This document shows positions 6,059 through 9,637 of a stretch of 9,637 nucleotides of DNA, piece by piece; within the stretch, counting starts at the first letter, position 1; every line of letters starts with the position of its first letter. The DNA is taken from positions 1-9,637 of the forward strand of contig JBKCOM010000129.1 in the NCBI GenBank assembly GCA_046309775.1, given 5' to 3'. The stretch is from JAIXWP01 sp046309775. GTDB lineage: Bacteria; Bacteroidota; Bacteroidia; Flavobacteriales_D; Sanyastnellaceae. The notes below the pieces were generated by a model, which made no database searches, had not been told where the DNA came from, and worked only from the letters and a program-made list of their open reading frames with translations. Made by a program: the position numbers and the translations under genes.

Positions 6059-7507
6059 ATGGCCTACGAAGGTGATGAAATATTAGACTCGGTAACATCC
6101 AAAGAATACGAGTTCGGCTTTACAACAAATATCGAAACAGACAAAGCTCCCAACGGTCTGAATGAAGATATCATTCGTCTTATTTCTTCCAAAAAAGAAG
6201 AACCCGAATGGTTGCTCGAGTGGAGATTGGAAGCTTTTCGCGCTTGGCAAAAAATGACGGAACCTGAATGGGCACACGTTCAATACACCAAGCCCGATTT
6301 CCAAGCAATCTCTTACTACGCCGCACCCAAGAAGCGCCCGAAGTACAATAGCATCGACGAAATCGATCCAGAGTTGCGCCGCACCATGGAACGCCTCGGC
6401 ATCTCTATCGAAGAACAAAAACGCTTGAGCGGCGTTGCTGTTGACTTTGTTCTTGACTCTGTTTCTGTAGCAACTTCTTTCAAAGAAAAACTTGCAGAGC
6501 TCGGTATCATCTTCTGCTCTATGAGCGAAGCCGTCAAAGAACATCCCGAATTGGTAAAAAAATATATCGGCACTGTGATTCCACGCAGTGATAATTTCTA
6601 TGCAGCTCTCAACAGCGCTGTTTTCACCGATGGTTCATTCTGCTATATTCCAAAAGGCGTTCGCTGCCCGATGGAATTGAGCACCTACTTCCGTATCAAC
6701 GAATCTGGAACAGGCCAGTTCGAAAGAACTCTCGTCATCGCTGACGAAGGCTCTTATGTTAGCTACCTCGAAGGCTGTACCGCTCCTCAACGCGACGAGA
6801 ATCAATTGCACGCCGCAGTTGTAGAACTCATCGCGCACAAGGATGCTGAAATAAAATACAGCACCGTACAGAACTGGTACCCCGGTGATAAAGACGGAAA
6901 AGGCGGTGTGTTCAACTTCGTTACCAAGCGCGGTCTTTGTGAAGGCAATCACTCCAAAATTTCTTGGACGCAAGTAGAAACAGGCTCCGCCATTACTTGG
7001 AAATATCCAAGCTGTATTTTGAAAGGCGATAATAGCGTAGGTGAATTTTACAGCGTAGCTGTTACCAACAACGCGCAGCAAGCGGATACTGGCACCAAGA
7101 TGATTCACATTGGTCGCAATACCAGCAGCACCATCATTTCTAAAGGTATCAGCGCCGGAAGTTCGCAAAACTCATATCGTGGATTGGTACAAATCAATCC
7201 TTCGGCAGAAAACGCGAGAAATTTTTCTGTCTGCGACTCACTCTTGATGACCGACCATTGCGGCGCGCACACGTTCCCATATATCGAAGTAAAAAATAAA
7301 ACCGCGAAGGTGGAACACGAAGCAACGACATCGAAAATCGGTGAAGACCAAATTTTCTATTGTTTGCAGCGTGGACTGAGCGAAGAGAAAGCAATTTCAC
7401 TCATTGTAAACGGTTACGCAAAAGAAGTACTCAATCAACTTCCAATGGAGTTTGCAGTAGAGGCTCAAAAGCTTCTCTCCATTTCATTAGAAGGTAGTGT
7501 AGGATAA
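6059..7507 (+). CDS. sufB: Fe-S cluster assembly scaffold protein SufB
   Basis: SufB is the scaffold subunit of the cytoplasmic SufBC2D complex, on which the nascent Fe-S cluster forms. The 482-residue protein is near the usual length (E. coli 495). Hallmarks are GVAVDFVLDSVSVATSF (125-141), FCYIPKGVRCPMELSTYFRI (194-213), YLEGCTAPQRDENQLHAAVV (236-255), HIGRNTSSTIISKGISAG (350-367) and FSVCDSLLMTDHCGAHTFPY (389-408). The C-terminal motif is HEATTSKIGEDQIFYCLQRG (420-439). C240 corresponds to E. coli C254, the sulfur-accepting residue. C392 corresponds to C405, and H420/E421 to H433/E434 at the SufB-SufD interface where the cluster assembles. The protein ends EAQKLLSISLEGSVG, the normal SufB terminus. 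It lies 13 bp after the A-type carrier gene and 63 bp before sufC. Open antisense frames inside it are codon-composition shadows. Confidence 0.98.
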   Translation: MAYEGDEILDSVTSKEYEFGFTTNIETDKAPNGLNEDIIRLISSKKEEPEWLLEWRLEAFRAWQKMTEPEWAHVQYTKPDFQAISYYAAPKKRPKYNSIDEIDPELRRTMERLGISIEEQKRLSGVAVDFVLDSVSVATSFKEKLAELGIIFCSMSEAVKEHPELVKKYIGTVIPRSDNFYAALNSAVFTDGSFCYIPKGVRCPMELSTYFRINESGTGQFERTLVIADEGSYVSYLEGCTAPQRDENQLHAAVVELIAHKDAEIKYSTVQNWYPGDKDGKGGVFNFVTKRGLCEGNHSKISWTQVETGSAITWKYPSCILKGDNSVGEFYSVAVTNNAQQADTGTKMIHIGRNTSSTIISKGISAGSSQNSYRGLVQINPSAENARNFSVCDSLLMTDHCGAHTFPYIEVKNKTAKVEHEATTSKIGEDQIFYCLQRGLSEEKAISLIVNGYAKEVLNQLPMEFAVEAQKLLSISLEGSVG

Positions 7508-7523
7508 ATTATAAAACTCCAAC

Positions 7524-7554
7524 AGCCTTCAAACATTGATTTAAAAAGGCTTTT
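7524..7554 (+). promoter_or_regulatory. Hairpin with short T-tract between sufB and sufC
   Basis: AGCCTT (7524-7529) pairs with AAGGCT (7546-7551) across a 16-base loop, and TTT follows. It lies in the 63-bp sufB-sufC gap, the longest gap among the suf genes. It could be a weak attenuator or an RNA-processing/stabilising stem that sets different levels of SufB and SufC. The stem is only six pairs with a long loop, so chance is quite possible. Confidence 0.25.
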
Positions 7555-7570
7555 GGTAAAAATAACAACG

Positions 7571-8332
7571 ATGTTACAAATCAAAAATCTACAGGCTCGT
7601 GTCGAAGAAAAAGAAATTCTTCGCGGCTTAAATCTTGAAGTAAAACCAGGCGAAGTGCACGCAATCATGGGTCCAAATGGATCCGGAAAATCTACGCTAG
7701 CCTCTGTTCTTGCTGGTAAAGAAGATTATGAAATCACTGGTGGTGAAGTATCATTCAAAGGAAAAGACTTATTGGAAATGTCTCCAGAAGATCGTGCTCG
7801 CGAAGGCCTCTTCCTCGCTTTCCAATATCCTGTAGAAATTCCAGGCGTCAGCAATATCCATTTTCTTAAAGCAGCACTTTCCGAAGTGCGCGAATACCGC
7901 GGTCTTCCACAATTGACAGCGAAAGAATTTTTAGCTTTGGTAAAAGAAAAATCTTCTTTAGTTGAATTGGATGGCCAACTCGCCAATCGTTCTGTGAATG
8001 AGGGATTCAGCGGCGGTGAAAAAAAACGCAACGAGGTATTCCAAATGGCAATGTTGGATCCAACGCTAGCAATTCTCGATGAAACTGATTCTGGTCTCGA
8101 CATCGATGCATTGCGCATTGTGGCCAACGGTGTGAATGCGATGCGCTCTCCCGAACGTTCATTCGTGGTGATCACTCACTATCAGCGCTTGCTCGATTTC
8201 ATCGTTCCTGACTACGTACACGTGCTCTACAAAGGCCGCATCGTAAAGTCTGGCACAAAAGAACTCGCTCTCGAGCTCGAAGAGAGAGGATATGATTGGA
8301 TTAAAGAAGAAGTAGAAGCTGCACAACTCTAA
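7571..8332 (+). CDS. sufC: Fe-S cluster assembly ATPase SufC
   Basis: SufC is the ABC-type ATPase that drives conformational change in SufBC2D; it is cytoplasmic and not a transporter. From the ATG at 7571 it is 253 residues, the normal length. Walker A is GPNGSGKST (34-42), the Q-loop is at Q85 in AFQYPVEIPG, and the signature is FSGGEKKRNE (146-155). Walker B is LAILDETDSGLD (166-177), with catalytic E171 and the D-loop, and the H-switch is H203 in ITHYQRLL. The SufC-specific features are ETDSGLD and the YPVEIPGVSN segment. The frame is open upstream to a TTG at 7553, which would add six residues (MVKITT). The ATG is preferred because MLQIKNLQARVE matches the usual SufC beginning. sufD follows after 3 bp. 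Confidence 0.97.
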   Translation: MLQIKNLQARVEEKEILRGLNLEVKPGEVHAIMGPNGSGKSTLASVLAGKEDYEITGGEVSFKGKDLLEMSPEDRAREGLFLAFQYPVEIPGVSNIHFLKAALSEVREYRGLPQLTAKEFLALVKEKSSLVELDGQLANRSVNEGFSGGEKKRNEVFQMAMLDPTLAILDETDSGLDIDALRIVANGVNAMRSPERSFVVITHYQRLLDFIVPDYVHVLYKGRIVKSGTKELALELEERGYDWIKEEVEAAQL

Positions 8333-8335
8333 ACC

Positions 8336-9598
8336 ATGAGCACTACTACAGCCATAGCCCCAAAAGAAAAATTTCTTCAGCTCGTTGAGGAATCAAAAAA
8401 GCAATTCGGCCTTGCGGATCATCAACGTGATGCCGCCGTTGAATTTTTGAATCATTTCGAGATTCCAACCACGCGCGACGAAGAATGGAAATATACCCGC
8501 ACCACCAAGCTCTCAAACGAATCTTGGAAATGGTCGAACGATCATTCGGTTGAAACCATTATTCCTTACCGCATTCCAAAATTGAATGCCTTGGAATTGG
8601 TTTTTGTAAACGGCAGATATTCTACAGCCCTAAGCTCTATGCCGCTCCTCGAGGGGCTCACATGTGTAGAAGGCTCGATGATGGCGACGAAGTACGCTCC
8701 AGAAATAAGCCCCGCTAATTTCTTCGAAGCATTTCAACGCGCTACTACCACTGGTGCCGTCTATTTGGAAGTAGCTCCGAAGGTGGCCCTCGAAAAGCAT
8801 ATCCACATCATTCACCTCATCACCGATACGAATGCAGTTTCTACTCCGCTGATTGTTTTGAATTTGCAAGCAAACTCAAAGCTTTCTGTAACGGAATCAT
8901 TTTGTGGAAATACGAAAGGCCTCACCATTCGCCGTTTGTCAGCGAATGTAGCTGCCAATGCACGATTGGAATACAATAAAATTCAAAACGAAGGCGATGA
9001 GCACTATCTCATCAATATCGAAGAAGTAGCCATCGACAGAGACGGATACAGCAATCTCAATACATTGACCGTGGCAGGTGGATGGGTGCGCAACGACTTG
9101 CGCATAGCTCTCAATGGTGAAAACATTGATGCCAATCTCAGCGGATTCTATTTACCTAGAAATAAACAACACATCGACAATCATACCAAGGTGGATCACA
9201 AACTTCCACATTGTGTGAGCAATGAATTGTACAAGGGTATCCTCTTCGATTCGAGCACAGGTGTGTTCAATGGAAAAGTATATGTGTGGAAAGATGCGCA
9301 AAAAACCAATGCGTATCAAAACAACGCAAACATCATCGCAGGCGATAATGCTGTGATGAACACCAAACCAGAATTGGAAATTTATGCCGATGATGTGAAA
9401 TGCAGCCACGGCACCACCACTGGTCAATTGGACGAACAAGCGATGTTTTACCTCCGTGCCCGCGGAATGAGCCCAGATAGCGCTCGCAAACTGCTTACCA
9501 CTGCTTTTATCAATGATGTATTGAACAAAGTGGATGAGGAGGTTGTAAGAGAATACGTAATTCAACTCCTCGTAGAAAAAGAATTGCTTACGCTATGA
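8336..9598 (+). CDS. sufD: Fe-S cluster assembly protein SufD
   Basis: SufD is the SufB paralogue in SufBC2D and takes part in iron acquisition and the cluster-forming interface. The 420-residue protein has an N-terminal helical segment, with IPTTRDEEWKYTRTTKLS (43-60) matching the conserved 'RDEEWKYT' motif. A beta-helix core follows, with RNDLRIALNGENIDANLSGF (252-271), HIDNHTKVDHKLPHCVSNEL (279-298), YKGILFDSSTGVFNGKVYV (299-317) and the 'Q.N.N' segment YQNNANIIAGDNAVMNTKPE (327-346). The motif ADDVKCSHGTTTGQLDEQAM (351-370) contains C356 and H358, the counterparts of E. coli C358 and H360. The C-terminal helices, with ARKLLTTAFINDVLNKV, are typical. It begins 3 bp after sufC, and its stop overlaps the next start as ATGA, so translation of both neighbours is probably coupled. 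Confidence 0.97.
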   Translation: MSTTTAIAPKEKFLQLVEESKKQFGLADHQRDAAVEFLNHFEIPTTRDEEWKYTRTTKLSNESWKWSNDHSVETIIPYRIPKLNALELVFVNGRYSTALSSMPLLEGLTCVEGSMMATKYAPEISPANFFEAFQRATTTGAVYLEVAPKVALEKHIHIIHLITDTNAVSTPLIVLNLQANSKLSVTESFCGNTKGLTIRRLSANVAANARLEYNKIQNEGDEHYLINIEEVAIDRDGYSNLNTLTVAGGWVRNDLRIALNGENIDANLSGFYLPRNKQHIDNHTKVDHKLPHCVSNELYKGILFDSSTGVFNGKVYVWKDAQKTNAYQNNANIIAGDNAVMNTKPELEIYADDVKCSHGTTTGQLDEQAMFYLRARGMSPDSARKLLTTAFINDVLNKVDEEVVREYVIQLLVEKELLTL

Positions 9599-9637
9599 CA
9601 ACACAAGATTCCATCATACTTCCAAAAGCCGTAGATA
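9595..9637 (+). CDS. sufS: Start of the next suf gene, probably cysteine desulfurase SufS (truncated by the window)
   Basis: An ATG at 9595 overlaps the sufD stop (ATGA) and opens a frame that runs off the end of the window after 14 codons, MTTQDSIILPKAVD. In Bacteroidota suf operons the gene after sufD is normally sufS, the PLP-dependent desulfurase that takes sulfur from cysteine and passes it to SufE/SufB. The visible residues are too few to show any SufS motif, so the name rests on gene order and the overlap. sufE or another suf gene is the alternative. Confidence 0.5.
   Translation, partial: MTTQDSIILPKAVD

Noticed and set aside
6083..7168. Long antisense open frames (153 and 177 codons) within sufB
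   Set aside because: They lie opposite a fully conserved gene, have no recognisable domains, and reflect the codon composition of sufB.
7553..7570. TTG start adding six residues (MVKITT) to SufC
   Set aside because: The ATG at 7571 gives the conserved SufC N-terminus and normal length; the TTG lies directly on the hairpin's T-tract.

Overview
The window looks like housekeeping chromosome from a member of the Bacteroidota, probably near the flavobacterial/sphingobacterial/chitinophagal groups. Three things point there. The DnaG primase carries the lineage's 'SPF.NEKTPSF ... KDFSSGKGGN' zinc-less N-terminus. An A-type carrier-sufB-sufC-sufD run is followed by the apparent start of a sufS-like gene. 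Shine-Dalgarno sequences are weak or absent, and elements resembling the Bacteroidota TAnnTTTG -7 box are present. The DNA is moderately AT-rich. I see no tRNA, rRNA, insertion sequence, CRISPR array or prophage gene.

Layout. Positions 1-162 hold the last 53 codons of a plus-strand gene of uncertain identity. It converges on a minus-strand gene (182-1462) for a DUF2172/DUF4910 aminopeptidase-like protein with a C-terminal winged-helix-like segment. After a 176-bp divergent intergenic region, dnaG (1639-3591, GTG start) overlaps by one base (TAATG) a gene for a 651-residue multi-pass membrane protein of the family annotated 'site-specific recombinase' (Gcr / SpecificRecomb / COG4389). A 172-bp intergenic region follows that is rich in inverted repeats: a terminator-like hairpin, two overlapping dyads and a 17-bp dyad close to the next start codon. 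The SUF iron-sulfur cluster operon then runs to the end of the window: A-type carrier (sufA-like), sufB, sufC, sufD, and the first 14 codons of the next gene, probably sufS. sufC/sufD are 3 bp apart and sufD overlaps the next gene by ATGA. sufB/sufC are separated by 63 bp containing a small hairpin.

How the genes work together. SufB, SufC and SufD form the SufBC2D scaffold ATPase that builds Fe-S clusters from sulfur mobilised by the SufS desulfurase. The A-type carrier receives clusters and delivers them to apoproteins. All catalytic and ligand residues expected in these proteins are visible. DnaG makes replication primers. Its tight coupling to a membrane protein of unknown function is the least explained arrangement here. 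No clearly new system is evident. The points most worth a second look are the primase that has lost all four zinc ligands, its coupling to the misnamed 'recombinase', and the density of dyad symmetry before the suf operon.
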